64,000 bases of DNA from Winogradskyella sp. (GTDB lineage Bacteria > Bacteroidota > Bacteroidia > Flavobacteriales > Flavobacteriaceae), in the NCBI GenBank assembly GCA_002722255.1, contig PBLD01000007.1, positions 1-64,000 on the forward strand, in the 5' to 3' direction. A model generated the notes under the pieces. That model had not been told where the DNA came from. It saw only the letters and a list, made by a program, of their open reading frames with translations, and did not search any database. Below, in pieces: positions 8,994 through 17,431 of this stretch; within the stretch, counting starts at the first letter, position 1, and each line of letters opens with the position of its first letter. Position numbers and translations under genes: made by a program.

Positions 8994-9488
8994 ATGAAAA
9001 TAGAATTAACCCGTTACTACAGAGAAAACAGTTCTCATAAGCTAAAATTATCTTTTGGAACTTTCTATTTATTCAAGAAGTTTTATGTAGCTGAAATTAA
9101 TGAAGGTGTACATTTAAATTATAATAAACTTAGAGTCATATTTCAAGAAATAACAAATTTCTACGGAAACACTGCCCAAATTGTTTGTGTTGCTAACAGA
9201 GTTAACTCATACTCTACAGAACCGGTAGTATTTAATATACTAGATGATGAATTTCCTATATTAAAAGCTTCTGCATTTGTTTCTTATAGTGCAAATAATC
9301 AAAGAGTTGCTACCGTAGAGCAAATTATTATTAAGAATAAAGTTATAAAGTTTACGTCCTTACCAGAAGCGCTTTTTTGGGCAACAAATTACACTAAAGA
9401 TGAAGAAGAAAAATCAAAAGATTTGCCGTCCTTAGCTAATAAAACATTGTCAAATTCCTCAGAAGCCTCGAGAAGAAACCCTTCATAG
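8994..9488 (+). CDS. conserved small protein of unknown function (paralogue of 6533-6946), 3' end overlaps rnz
   Basis: A 164-residue soluble protein related to the one at 6533: FGTFYL, AEINEGVHLN, NKLR, FYG and VANRVNSYS align directly. The paralogue ends just after the helix matching EALFWA, whereas this protein runs on for about 30 polar residues (TKDEEEKSKD...). The final 100 bases are antisense to the end of rnz. The most likely history is loss of the original stop and read-through into the opposite gene. The tail is probably not functional. No role can be assigned; the AraC and hydrolase genes lie between the two paralogues. Confidence 0.72.
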   Translation: MKIELTRYYRENSSHKLKLSFGTFYLFKKFYVAEINEGVHLNYNKLRVIFQEITNFYGNTAQIVCVANRVNSYSTEPVVFNILDDEFPILKASAFVSYSANNQRVATVEQIIIKNKVIKFTSLPEALFWATNYTKDEEEKSKDLPSLANKTLSNSSEASRRNPS

Positions 9489-10312
9489 CCATTATAGCGC
9501 GTAGAATAGTGTCCGAGTATTAAAGTTTCTACATTTGCTTTTTTTGCTATAATAGCCGCTTGCCTGGCTGTACTGTGCTTTGTTCGTTCACATAAATTCT
9601 CATTTTTATCTAAAAATGTAGATTCATGATACAATACCGACGCATTATTAATTATAGGAATAATATCTTCGTTATAAGCTGTGTCACTACAATAAGCATA
9701 ACTTTTGGGAGGAATTGGATCTTTTGTCACAGATATATTATCTATCAATACTCCATCTTCATTAACAACATCAGCTCCTTGTTTTAATTTTTGGTAATAA
9801 GCCCTATCAATGTTAGCATTTAAAACGGCACCAATATCTAGTTTTCGCTCATTCTCTTTCTCTCTAAACAAAAAACCATTAGTATAAATTCGATGTTTTA
9901 AAGGAATAGTGTAGACCCTAACCTTATCGTCTTCAAAGATTAATTCAGATTCTTTTGAAGTCAACTCATGAAATATTAATGGAAAGTTTGTCCAAGAGTC
10001 AGACAGTTTTAACTGAAGAGTTATAATCTCCTTTATACCTTTTGGTCCATAAATATGAAGTTCCGTCTCACGAGTTAATAGACGAAATGTACTTACCAGA
10101 CCTATTAACCCAAAATAATGATCGCCATGTAAGTGCGAAATAAAGATATGCTTTATCCTATTGAATTTTACTTTATTTCTTCGCAATTCTACTTGAGTCC
10201 CTTCACCACAATCTATAAGAAACATGTGGTTTTTAATTTCTAAAACCTGAGACGTAGGATTGGTGTTGGTACGTGGTGTAGCGCTATGACAGCCAAGAAT
10301 GGTGAGTTTCAT
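9389..10312 (-). CDS. rnz: ribonuclease Z (tRNA 3' endonuclease)
   Basis: A 307-residue metallo-beta-lactamase-fold nuclease that removes 3' trailers from tRNA precursors. Family motifs are complete: LGCHSATP at the start, DCGEGTQVELRR, the Zn motif HLHGDHYFG, the exosite-type region, SDTAY, HESTFL and GHYSTRY. It begins 1 base after the small STAS-like gene and closes the run pyrR-pyrB-STAS-like-rnz. The C-terminal 33 codons overlap the convergent gene at 8994. Cytosolic. Confidence 0.95.
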   Translation of the reverse strand: MKLTILGCHSATPRTNTNPTSQVLEIKNHMFLIDCGEGTQVELRRNKVKFNRIKHIFISHLHGDHYFGLIGLVSTFRLLTRETELHIYGPKGIKEIITLQLKLSDSWTNFPLIFHELTSKESELIFEDDKVRVYTIPLKHRIYTNGFLFREKENERKLDIGAVLNANIDRAYYQKLKQGADVVNEDGVLIDNISVTKDPIPPKSYAYCSDTAYNEDIIPIINNASVLYHESTFLDKNENLCERTKHSTARQAAIIAKKANVETLILGHYSTRYNGYEGFLLEASEEFDNVLLAKDGKSFDFSSSSLV

Positions 10313-10313
10313 A

Positions 10314-10646
10314 TTAAAACCCTAAATCACGTTCAATATCTTCCATTTCTATGATATCGTAGGCTTCATGAATGGTTGGTACAACTACAATTTCATCAGG
10401 CATTTGATCTAAATCGGCTTTGTCTGATACAATAACAAACGATTTTTTATCACCTCTGTGATTATTACTAAGTCTTAAGAACTCTATAATATCTTCTAAG
10501 CTAATTTTATCTAAACTTGATAAATTAACTATGATATGATAATTTTTGTACTTATCATAAGCTTGTTCAATATTATTTACCAAGGTTTTTACCGAAGCTT
10601 TTTCTTGCGTAATAATGGTAATATTTCCATCTCTATCTACAATCAT
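10314..10646 (-). CDS. small STAS-like protein in the pyrB-rnz operon
   Basis: A 110-residue soluble protein with strand-helix alternation (ITIITQEKASVKTL, YHIIVNLSSLDKISLEDI, KSFVIVSDKA, TIHEAYDIIEMEDIERDLGF) that resembles STAS/SpoIIAA folds. It lies between pyrB (3-base gap) and rnz (1-base gap), so the three are almost certainly cotranscribed. The position beside rnz suggests an accessory role, but nothing in the sequence shows a catalytic site or a phosphorylatable Ser in a typical anti-sigma-antagonist motif. Function unknown. Confidence 0.78.
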   Translation of the reverse strand: MIVDRDGNITIITQEKASVKTLVNNIEQAYDKYKNYHIIVNLSSLDKISLEDIIEFLRLSNNHRGDKKSFVIVSDKADLDQMPDEIVVVPTIHEAYDIIEMEDIERDLGF

Positions 10647-10649
10647 AAC

Positions 10650-11579
10650 CTACTGTTTTATTTTAGAAGCTAATAAATATATTACGGCCATTCTAACAGC
10701 TACACCATTCTCTACCTGATCTAATATTATGGCTTGCTTAGAATCTGCGACATCACTTGTAATCTCTACACCTCTGTTTATTGGTCCTGGGTGCATTATT
10801 ACAATTTCCTTCTTTAAACTATCTAAAAGTTCTTTATTAACTCCAAATTGCTGTGTATATTCTCTTGTTGTAGGAAAATAACTAATATCCATACGTTCGT
10901 TCTGTACTCTAAGCATATTAGCAACATCACACCATTCCAACGCTTTTCTTAGGTTAGTTTCAACTTTAACACCAAGATCTTTTATATACTTAGGTAATAA
11001 AGTTTTTGGTCCACAAACCATTACGTTAGCACCTTGTAATTGTAATGCATAAATATTAGAAAGTGCTACTCTACTGTGCAAGATATCTCCGACAATTACA
11101 ACATTTTTACCTTTTACAGAGCCTAATTTTTCCCTTATGGAATAAGAATCCAACAATGCTTGTGTAGGATGTTCATGCGCACCATCACCAGCATTAATGA
11201 TACTTGCATTAACATGTTTAGATAAAAATACGCCTGCGCCAGGATTAGGATGACGCATTACTACCATATCTACCTTCATAGATAGAATGTTGTTAACTGT
11301 ATCTATTAAAGTTTCACCTTTTTTTACCGAAGATTGTGATGCCGAAAAATTTATAACGTCTGCTGAAAGTCGTTTTTCTGCTAATTCAAAAGATAACTTG
11401 GTACGCGTAGAATTTTCGAAAAATAAGTTGGCAATAGTAATATCTCTAAGTGAAGGAACTTTTTTAATTGGTCTATTAATAACTTCCTTAAACTGATCTG
11501 CAGTTTCAAAAATTAAATCTATATCTTCTTTTGTAAGATATTTTATTCCTAATAAGTGTTTAACACTTAGTTCACTCAT
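10650..11579 (-). CDS. pyrB: aspartate carbamoyltransferase catalytic subunit
   Basis: A 309-residue enzyme that condenses carbamoyl phosphate with aspartate, the committed step of pyrimidine synthesis. Hallmarks are FFENSTRTKLSFE (carbamoyl-phosphate loop), GDGAHEHPTQALLD and MHPGPINRGVEI, with VRMAVIYLLA at the C-terminus. Length is that of free catalytic chains. It lies 14 bases downstream of pyrR in the same operon. No pyrI regulatory chain is present nearby, so allosteric control by CTP is not implied. Confidence 0.96.
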   Translation of the reverse strand: MSELSVKHLLGIKYLTKEDIDLIFETADQFKEVINRPIKKVPSLRDITIANLFFENSTRTKLSFELAEKRLSADVINFSASQSSVKKGETLIDTVNNILSMKVDMVVMRHPNPGAGVFLSKHVNASIINAGDGAHEHPTQALLDSYSIREKLGSVKGKNVVIVGDILHSRVALSNIYALQLQGANVMVCGPKTLLPKYIKDLGVKVETNLRKALEWCDVANMLRVQNERMDISYFPTTREYTQQFGVNKELLDSLKKEIVIMHPGPINRGVEITSDVADSKQAIILDQVENGVAVRMAVIYLLASKIKQ

Positions 11580-11593
11580 TGCTAGTTAATTTT

Positions 11594-12133
11594 CTATTTA
11601 TCAATTAAATACACTACATCTTCTCCTCCATTCTCAATCCAATTCACTTTTACTTTCTGGTTATCTATGGCATCTACTTGTCTACCTCTATAATTAGGCT
11701 GAATTGGTAAATGTCTACTAAACCTTCTATCTATTAAAGTGAGTAATTCTATGTTATTTGGTCTTCCAAAAGATTGTATTGCAGTAAGTGCAGATCTTAT
11801 GCTACGTCCTGTGTAAAGTACATCATCTATGAATACAACGTTTTTATCTTCTACAATAAAATCAATCTCTGTTGTATTTGCTTCAAGAGGTTTATCTCCT
11901 CTTCTAAAATCATCTCTAAAAAAAGTAATATCTAGATGTCCTATTTGAATATTCTTAATCTTATAGTCTTCTTTTAGCATTTGTGCTAAACGGTCTGCCA
12001 AAAACTTACCTCTTGGTTGAATGCCTATTAAGACAGTTTCCGAGAAATCATCATGATTTTCAATAAGTTGGCAAGCCAATCTATGTAGTATAATGTTGAC
12101 TTCCTTAGAATTGAGTAATACTTTTTGACTCAT
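11594..12133 (-). CDS. pyrR: PyrR bifunctional regulator / uracil phosphoribosyltransferase
   Basis: A 179-residue phosphoribosyltransferase of the PyrR family, with the PRPP loop VVFIDDVLYTGRSIRSA and LIDRRFSRHLPIQPNYRGR. In Firmicutes the protein binds pyrimidine mRNA leaders to control attenuation and also makes UMP from uracil. Here it heads the operon pyrR-pyrB-STAS-like-rnz. The predicted promoter leaves only about 19 bases of leader, so an RNA attenuator upstream of pyrR is not apparent. The enzymatic salvage role may be the main one. Confidence 0.92.
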   Translation of the reverse strand: MSQKVLLNSKEVNIILHRLACQLIENHDDFSETVLIGIQPRGKFLADRLAQMLKEDYKIKNIQIGHLDITFFRDDFRRGDKPLEANTTEIDFIVEDKNVVFIDDVLYTGRSIRSALTAIQSFGRPNNIELLTLIDRRFSRHLPIQPNYRGRQVDAIDNQKVKVNWIENGGEDVVYLIDK

Positions 12134-12158
12134 GTAGTATCCAAACGTTGTTGGTTAG

Positions 12159-12189
12159 CAAAGTTAAGCTAAATTATGAGAGTTTCAAA
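12159..12189 (-). promoter_or_regulatory. Bacteroidetes-type promoter for pyrR operon
   Basis: On the minus strand TTTG (12186-12189), a 19-base spacer, then TAACTTTG (12159-12166). Expected start near 12152, so the leader to the pyrR ATG at 12133 is about 19 bases. Confidence 0.75.
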
Positions 12190-12207
12190 CTAATCTTACA
12201 GCATAAA

Positions 12208-12233
12208 AAAGCCTCTCATTTCTGAGAGGCTTT
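12208..12233 (-). terminator. terminator of rpsA
   Basis: AAAGCCTCTCA (12208-12218) pairs with TGAGAGGCTTT (12223-12233) around a 4-base loop. The minus strand then reads a T-run. It lies 22 bases past the rpsA stop and just upstream of the pyrR promoter, so it insulates the two units. Confidence 0.88.
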
Positions 12234-12255
12234 AAAAAATATATTTAGGAACGAA

Positions 12256-14091
12256 TTACTTCTTTCCGTCCATTTTGTCTTTAAGTGCTTGTAAAGCATC
12301 GTTTGCATCACCTAAAGTTGGTTTAGCTTCTGCCGCTTGTGCTTCTGCTTTCTTAACAGCTTGCTTAACGATTTTAGCTTCTTCTTCTCTAAACACTGCT
12401 GTGTGAGAAGCTACAACTCTTTTGAACTCTTTATTGAACTCAATGATTTTGAATTCTGCTTCTTCACCTTTAGCAAGCTTAGAACCATCTTCTTTTTCTA
12501 AGTGACGTTGTGGTACAAAAGCAACGATATCTTCGTTAAACTCAATTGTAGCACCTTTATCTACGATCTCAGTAATTGCAGCTGTGTGCGATGTACCAAG
12601 TGCAAACTCAGTTTCGTACTTATCCCAAGGATTTTCTTCTGTTTGCTTGTGACCTAGAGATAATTTACGTCCTTCAACATCTAATTCTAATACTACAACG
12701 TCTAATTTATCTCCAACATTACAGAATTCTGATGGGTGCTTAATTTTCTTAGTCCAAGATAAATCAGAGATGTAAATTAATCCATCAATACCTTCTTCTA
12801 ACTCAACAAATACACCGAAGTTAGTAAAGTTACGTACAATACCTGTGTGTCTAGAACCTACAGGATACTTAGACGTAATATCAGTCCATGGATCTGGTGT
12901 TAATTGCTTAATACCAAGAGACATTTTTCTGTCTTCTCTATCTAAAGTTAATACCTGTGCTTCAATTTCATCACCTACAGAAACGAAGTCTTGTGCAGAA
13001 CGTAAGTGCGTAGACCAAGACATCTCACTAACGTGAACTAATCCTTCTACACCATCAGCAACTTCTACAAAAGCACCGTAATCAGCGATAACTACTACTT
13101 TACCTTTTACTTTGTCACCAACTTTAAGATCTTCACCTAAAGCTTCCCAAGGATGCTTAGATAATTGCTTAAGACCTAATTGAATTCTAGATTTGTTTTC
13201 ATCAAAATCAAGAATTACAACATTTAATTTTTGATCTAACTCAACAATCTCATTTGGATGGTTGATACGAGACCATGATAAGTCTGTAATGTGAATTAAA
13301 CCATCTACACCACCTAAATCGATAAACACACCGTAAGACGTAATGTTTTTAACAACACCTTCTAATACTTGTCCTTTTTCTAACTGGCCAATGATTTCTT
13401 TCTTTTGCTCCTCAATATCAGCCTCAATAAGTGCTTTGTGAGAAACTACTATGTTCTTAAATTCGTGGTTGATCTTAACAACTTTGAATTCCATAGTTTT
13501 ATTTACGTACTGGTCGTAATCTCTAATTGGCTTAACGTCAATTTGAGAACCTGGTAAGAATGCTTCGATTCCGAAAACGTCAACGATCATACCACCTTTA
13601 GTTCTACACTTAACGAAACCATTAACTATTTCACCAGTTTCGTGAGCTTTATTAACTCTATCCCATGCTTTGATAACACGAGCTTTTCTGTGAGATAATA
13701 CTAACTGACCTGTAGCATCTTCGCGTACATCAATTAATACTTCTACTTTATCACCAACTTTTAAATCTGGGTTGTAACGGAACTCATTAAGAGAAATTAC
13801 ACCTTCAGATTTAGCGTTAATGTCAATAATAGCATCTCTATCAGTGATGTGAATTACTTCACCTTCTACAACCTCGTCATCTAAAGTGTCAACGAAATTT
13901 TCAGATACTAATTTTTCAAATTCTGCAAGTTTCTTGTCCTCTACCTGCTCAATTCCTTCTTCGTAATTGTGCCAATCGAACTCTTTTAAGAATTTTTCTG
14001 GATTTGCCTGAGCTTCAGAAACTACTGGAGCTTCAACTGTTTTTGCTTCAGTTGCTTCAACCTCAGCTTGTTTTGTTTTGTTTTCAGCCAT
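12256..14091 (-). CDS. rpsA: 30S ribosomal protein S1
   Basis: A 611-residue protein of the S1 family, which brings mRNA to the 30S subunit. An acidic, Ala-rich N-terminal extension (~1-60) is followed by six S1 RNA-binding repeats. Several repeats carry the signature GVFIDLGGVDGLIHITDLSW or its variants (GAFVEVADGVEGLVHVSEMSW, GVFVELEEGIDGLIYISDLSW). The Lys-rich C-terminal tail (DALQALKDKMDGKK) is common in this phylum. It is transcribed alone from a strong promoter with a ~110-base leader containing an inverted repeat, and ends at a clear terminator. Confidence 0.96.
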   Translation of the reverse strand: MAENKTKQAEVEATEAKTVEAPVVSEAQANPEKFLKEFDWHNYEEGIEQVEDKKLAEFEKLVSENFVDTLDDEVVEGEVIHITDRDAIIDINAKSEGVISLNEFRYNPDLKVGDKVEVLIDVREDATGQLVLSHRKARVIKAWDRVNKAHETGEIVNGFVKCRTKGGMIVDVFGIEAFLPGSQIDVKPIRDYDQYVNKTMEFKVVKINHEFKNIVVSHKALIEADIEEQKKEIIGQLEKGQVLEGVVKNITSYGVFIDLGGVDGLIHITDLSWSRINHPNEIVELDQKLNVVILDFDENKSRIQLGLKQLSKHPWEALGEDLKVGDKVKGKVVVIADYGAFVEVADGVEGLVHVSEMSWSTHLRSAQDFVSVGDEIEAQVLTLDREDRKMSLGIKQLTPDPWTDITSKYPVGSRHTGIVRNFTNFGVFVELEEGIDGLIYISDLSWTKKIKHPSEFCNVGDKLDVVVLELDVEGRKLSLGHKQTEENPWDKYETEFALGTSHTAAITEIVDKGATIEFNEDIVAFVPQRHLEKEDGSKLAKGEEAEFKIIEFNKEFKRVVASHTAVFREEEAKIVKQAVKKAEAQAAEAKPTLGDANDALQALKDKMDGKK

Positions 14092-14131
14092 TGCTGATTA
14101 AAAATTTGTATTCTGCATTTTTTGAAAGCTA

Positions 14132-14200
14132 AGCGGAAAAATCTACAGAAGTTAATTAAAATTTGTTTTGTATAACCTTTTCTACTTTTCCAAGTCCGCT
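14132..14200 (-). promoter_or_regulatory. candidate structured leader of rpsA mRNA
   Basis: In the minus-strand leader AGCGGA (14195-14200) and TCCGCT (14132-14137) can pair and enclose ~57 bases that contain a further GGAAAA/TTTTCC complement. The element begins within a few bases of the predicted transcription start. S1 autoregulates its own mRNA in other bacteria; a similar role here is inference. Confidence 0.4.
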
Positions 14201-14211
14201 AAAAAGGAGCG

Positions 14212-14242
14212 CAAAATTAATCATTTTCAATTAATTAACAAA
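14212..14242 (-). promoter_or_regulatory. Bacteroidetes-type promoter for rpsA
   Basis: TTTG (14239-14242), 19-base spacer, TAATTTTG (14212-14219) on the minus strand, a full consensus match. Start near 14205. The rest of the 342-base gap to 14433 is AT-rich; it should also hold the promoter of the LysM gene, which I could not place with confidence. Confidence 0.75.
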
Positions 14243-14433
14243 CTAATATCAATATAAATAACCTCCTATAATCTAAATCACTTAAGGAATTTAAATTCTA
14301 TAAAAAATTTGTGACCCTTTTTAAATATCTGTGTCCTAAAATTGAATACAAATTTGATGCTTTAAAAATCAATATTTTGGCATTTAAATTGGTATATTTA
14401 CAATACTATTAATACTTAAAAATTAAAACAATC

Positions 14434-14811
14434 ATGGTTAAAGCAAAATACCAAGACGTTCTAGACTTAGGGGAACAATTAAACATTCAAGATGGTAAAG
14501 TTGAAGTAGAAAACGGTCAACTTAAAGTTTGGGGAACAGCAGCAACTCAATACGAGAAGAACTTACTTTGGGATAAGATAAAAGAAATCGGTGGCGATGA
14601 GCCTTCTGATATTATGGCAGACATTAAAGTTGCTGATGAATCAGTTTATGCTAGACATACTGTAAAATCTGGTGAAACTTTAGGTAAAATTGCGAAGCAC
14701 TATTATGGTGATGCAATGAAGTACAAAGAAATTTTTGAAGCGAATACTAATATTCTTAAAAATCCGGATTTAATTCATCCAGATCAAGAATTAGTAATTC
14801 CTAATCTATAA
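14434..14811 (+). CDS. Kbp-like BON/LysM protein
   Basis: A 125-residue soluble protein with no signal peptide. The first ~60 residues resemble a BON domain (EQLNIQDGKVEVENGQLKVWG) and the last ~50 a LysM domain (HTVKSGETLGKIAKHYYGDAMKYKEIFEAN...LIHPDQELVIPNL). This matches E. coli Kbp (YgaU), a cytoplasmic potassium-binding protein, in size and domain order. It stands alone on the plus strand and ends in a bidirectional terminator shared with cmk. Potassium binding here is inferred from the family only. Confidence 0.85.
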   Translation: MVKAKYQDVLDLGEQLNIQDGKVEVENGQLKVWGTAATQYEKNLLWDKIKEIGGDEPSDIMADIKVADESVYARHTVKSGETLGKIAKHYYGDAMKYKEIFEANTNILKNPDLIHPDQELVIPNL

Positions 14812-14827
14812 TCTAGATATATATAAT

Positions 14828-14857
14828 AAAAAAAGCGACCGATTGGTCGCTTTTTTT
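14828..14857. terminator. bidirectional terminator between Kbp-like gene and cmk
   Basis: A perfect stem: seven A plus GCGACC (to 14840), loop GATT, then GGTCGC plus seven T (14845-14857). It serves both convergent genes. The cmk stop codon (14856-14858) lies inside the T-run. Confidence 0.92.
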
Positions 14858-15539
14858 ATGCTTTAGATGCTGCTAATTCTAAAAGTGTTTTTAATTGCTC
14901 TTCTATAGTTAAATCTGAATTATCAATCTCAATAGCATCATCTGCTTTCACCAAAGGTGAGTCTTCTCTTGTAGAATCAATTCGATCTCTTGTAGTTACA
15001 TTTTCTAAAACCTCGTCATAACTAAGATTATGACCTCGTTCTAAAAGTTCTTTATAACGTCTTTGAGCTCTAGTTTCAGCAGAAGCTGTCATAAATATTT
15101 TTAATTCTGCGTCAGGAAATACTACTGTACCAATATCTCTACCGTCCATTACGATACCTTTGTCTTTACCCATTAACTGTTGTTGTTCTACCAGTTTTTG
15201 ACGTACTTCAGAAATTGTTGCTACGGGACTTACGTATTTTGAGACTTCTAGAGTTCTAATCTGCTTCTCAATGTTTTCACCATTTAAGTATACTTCGGCA
15301 AATCCTAACACTTCATTAAACTTAAAGGTTATATGTATTTCATTGAGTCGTTCAATTAGTTTTTCAGAGTGAAAGAAGTCTTTTCCTATCAATTCATTTT
15401 TCATAGCAAAAAAAGTCACTGCTCTGTACATAGCTCCAGTATCAACATAAATATAGTTGAGTTGTTTTGCTAATTGTTTTGCAATAGTACTCTTACCTGT
15501 TGAAGAAAATCCATCTATAGCTATGACTATTTTACTCAT
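14856..15539 (-). CDS. cmk: cytidylate kinase
   Basis: A 227-residue P-loop kinase that phosphorylates CMP and dCMP. The Walker A motif GFSSTGKST is at ~9-17, DTGAMYRAVTFFA follows, and MDGRDIGTVVFPDAELKIFM and the lid region ASAETRAQRRYKE are intact. It lies 10 bases after porQ on the same strand, so it is probably cotranscribed with it. Cytosolic. The stop codon overlaps the shared terminator. Confidence 0.95.
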   Translation of the reverse strand: MSKIVIAIDGFSSTGKSTIAKQLAKQLNYIYVDTGAMYRAVTFFAMKNELIGKDFFHSEKLIERLNEIHITFKFNEVLGFAEVYLNGENIEKQIRTLEVSKYVSPVATISEVRQKLVEQQQLMGKDKGIVMDGRDIGTVVFPDAELKIFMTASAETRAQRRYKELLERGHNLSYDEVLENVTTRDRIDSTREDSPLVKADDAIEIDNSDLTIEEQLKTLLELAASKA

Positions 15540-15549
15540 ATATGTTTTA

Positions 15550-16584
15550 TTATCGTCTTCGTCTTCCGTCTAAATCTATTTGAAGTCCGAAAAAACTAGT
15601 GTTAGACGCACTTGTGTATCTTGCATGTGTATAGCTAAATCGCATGGAATTTAATCGAATACCCACACCAACTGACAAACCTGAAAAATTTCTTTGATCT
15701 ACAATTCTTAATTCTTCTGAACGTCTAAAGTTATAACCAAATCTTAAATTGAATCCTCGTTCTGGCCATAACTCTGCTCCCAAAATTAAATGACGTAAAG
15801 CATTATTGAAAAATCCAACTTTTTCTTGGGTTTGATTACCATCTAAATCAGTCGTAGCTCTAGCAGGATTAGAAACACCTATTGGCCATTCTTGCAAATT
15901 TTCCATTGTTAGATGCCATCTAATAGGAACATTCTCTAGTGTTTGAGACATTCCAAAATTCACTTCAAATGGTAAAGGTTCATTTTGGCCAGCATACGTT
16001 GTAAACTGAGTGCCAAGATTTCTTACGGTTAATGCAGCATGAAAATCTAACTTTTCATTTATGTACATGATACCCAAATCTACTGCTCCTCCAACTGAAT
16101 TGTATTGTTCTAAAAGAGAAGTAATTACCTTTACATTGGCTCCTACATAAAAATCGGTAAAAGGGATGTTGTAGTTGTAACCTGCCGAAATAGCTGCTTC
16201 GTTTCCACTAAAAGTTCCTGTGGAATTTCCATTAACATCATATCCATCAAACGTTCCGTAATTGATATATGTTACACCAAAATGAAATGTTTGTACATGT
16301 CTGTCCCAAGTATATGCATATGCAGCCGAACCATATGTAATACCACCAAGATAACTAGATACATTGACGGCTAGTTGATTGTGCATTTGATAGTTTAATG
16401 ATGCAGGATTATACAAGGCTTCCGTAACATCATGATCAAAGTTGGTAATAATTTTACCGCCTAATGCAGCTTGTCTTGGTGATGATACAAGGTTGAGAAA
16501 TTGATAAGTAGATTCGCCACCCAATTGAGCAAACAATGGTAACGCTAAAAGCATAAAACAGAATTGGGCAACCCTCTTTATCAT
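15550..16584 (-). CDS. porQ: type IX secretion system protein PorQ
   Basis: A 344-residue outer membrane protein with signal peptide (LLALPLFAQ) and the PorQ start GGESTYQFLNLVSSPRQAALGG, then a barrel of the PorV/FadL type ending NTSFFGLQIDLDGRRRR. In Porphyromonas PorQ acts in the attachment complex at the outer membrane with PorU, PorV and PorZ. The gene sits between a LysM gene (73 bases) and cmk (10 bases). With the PorP/SprF and PorE-like genes at the window start it indicates a working type IX system. Confidence 0.9.
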   Translation of the reverse strand: MIKRVAQFCFMLLALPLFAQLGGESTYQFLNLVSSPRQAALGGKIITNFDHDVTEALYNPASLNYQMHNQLAVNVSSYLGGITYGSAAYAYTWDRHVQTFHFGVTYINYGTFDGYDVNGNSTGTFSGNEAAISAGYNYNIPFTDFYVGANVKVITSLLEQYNSVGGAVDLGIMYINEKLDFHAALTVRNLGTQFTTYAGQNEPLPFEVNFGMSQTLENVPIRWHLTMENLQEWPIGVSNPARATTDLDGNQTQEKVGFFNNALRHLILGAELWPERGFNLRFGYNFRRSEELRIVDQRNFSGLSVGVGIRLNSMRFSYTHARYTSASNTSFFGLQIDLDGRRRR

Positions 16585-16657
16585 AGATTGTGCAAAATAA
16601 ACAAATCTATCTTAAAACGATGATATGATTTTTTTATTTTTTCGAGGTGATTTATTT

Positions 16658-17431
16658 CTATTTTAACTTCAATTTTTGACCTATTATAATGAGATTATCT
16701 GAAAGATTATTAATTGATTTTAGCTCATCAACAGAAAGTCCATTTCTTTTAGCAATATTGTATAAAGTATCACCTTTAGATACCGTCCAAATCGAATTGT
16801 CTGATGATACTTTTTTGTAGTCGGAATGGGACACATTTAACTCTTGACCTACTTTTATTAAGTTTGAAGTTAAATCATTTTTGTTTTTTAATTCATCAAC
16901 AGTAAAACCATAACGCTTACTTAAACTGTAAAGTGTATCTCCATTTTCTACAATATGAACACCAGAATTGTTTTTGGAAGAAACGGTAACAACAGAATCT
17001 TCTAATTTTGCAATATTTTTAGTGGTTTCAGGTTGCGTTTCAAAATTACTAACTCTAAGTTTTTGACCAGGATCAACTAGAGTTGTTTCTAAACTATTAG
17101 CATCTTTTAAAGCTGTTAAAGTTGTTTTGTATTTATTAGCTATATCTAAAAGTGTCTCGTTTTCTTTTACAGTATGATATTCTGTTTCTATTTGAGTTAC
17201 TGAGTACTCTTTATTTTCGCCAATAGATTGATTTGTAATAGAATCGCTTTTAAAATTAACTATTTCTGAATCAGATTCTACTAAAGTAATTTCTCCAGTA
17301 ATCACATTAAGTCTTGCAGGTTTACCATCTAAGATTACATCTTTATATTGCCCTTCTTCTTGACTAAAACAATTTAGCCATGAGAAAAGGGCAATACTAA
17401 TTGCAAAAACTAACTTAGAGCTTTTTTGCAT
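16658..17431 (-). CDS. exported protein with three LysM domains
   Basis: A 257-residue protein with an N-terminal signal ([15 protein letters not shown]). Three LysM repeats follow: ~84-127 ([20 protein letters not shown]), ~157-200 ([20 protein letters not shown]) and ~213-257 ([20 protein letters not shown]). LysM domains bind peptidoglycan, so it is probably a periplasmic cell-wall-binding protein. No catalytic domain is present. Its start overlaps the end of lon by 17 bases, so translation is probably coupled. Role unknown; the protein may help place cell-wall or secretion components given porQ downstream. Confidence 0.85.
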   Translation of the reverse strand: MQKSSKLVFAISIALFSWLNCFSQEEGQYKDVILDGKPARLNVITGEITLVESDSEIVNFKSDSITNQSIGENKEYSVTQIETEYHTVKENETLLDIANKYKTTLTALKDANSLETTLVDPGQKLRVSNFETQPETTKNIAKLEDSVVTVSSKNNSGVHIVENGDTLYSLSKRYGFTVDELKNKNDLTSNLIKVGQELNVSHSDYKKVSSDNSIWTVSKGDTLYNIAKRNGLSVDELKSINNLSDNLIIIGQKLKLK

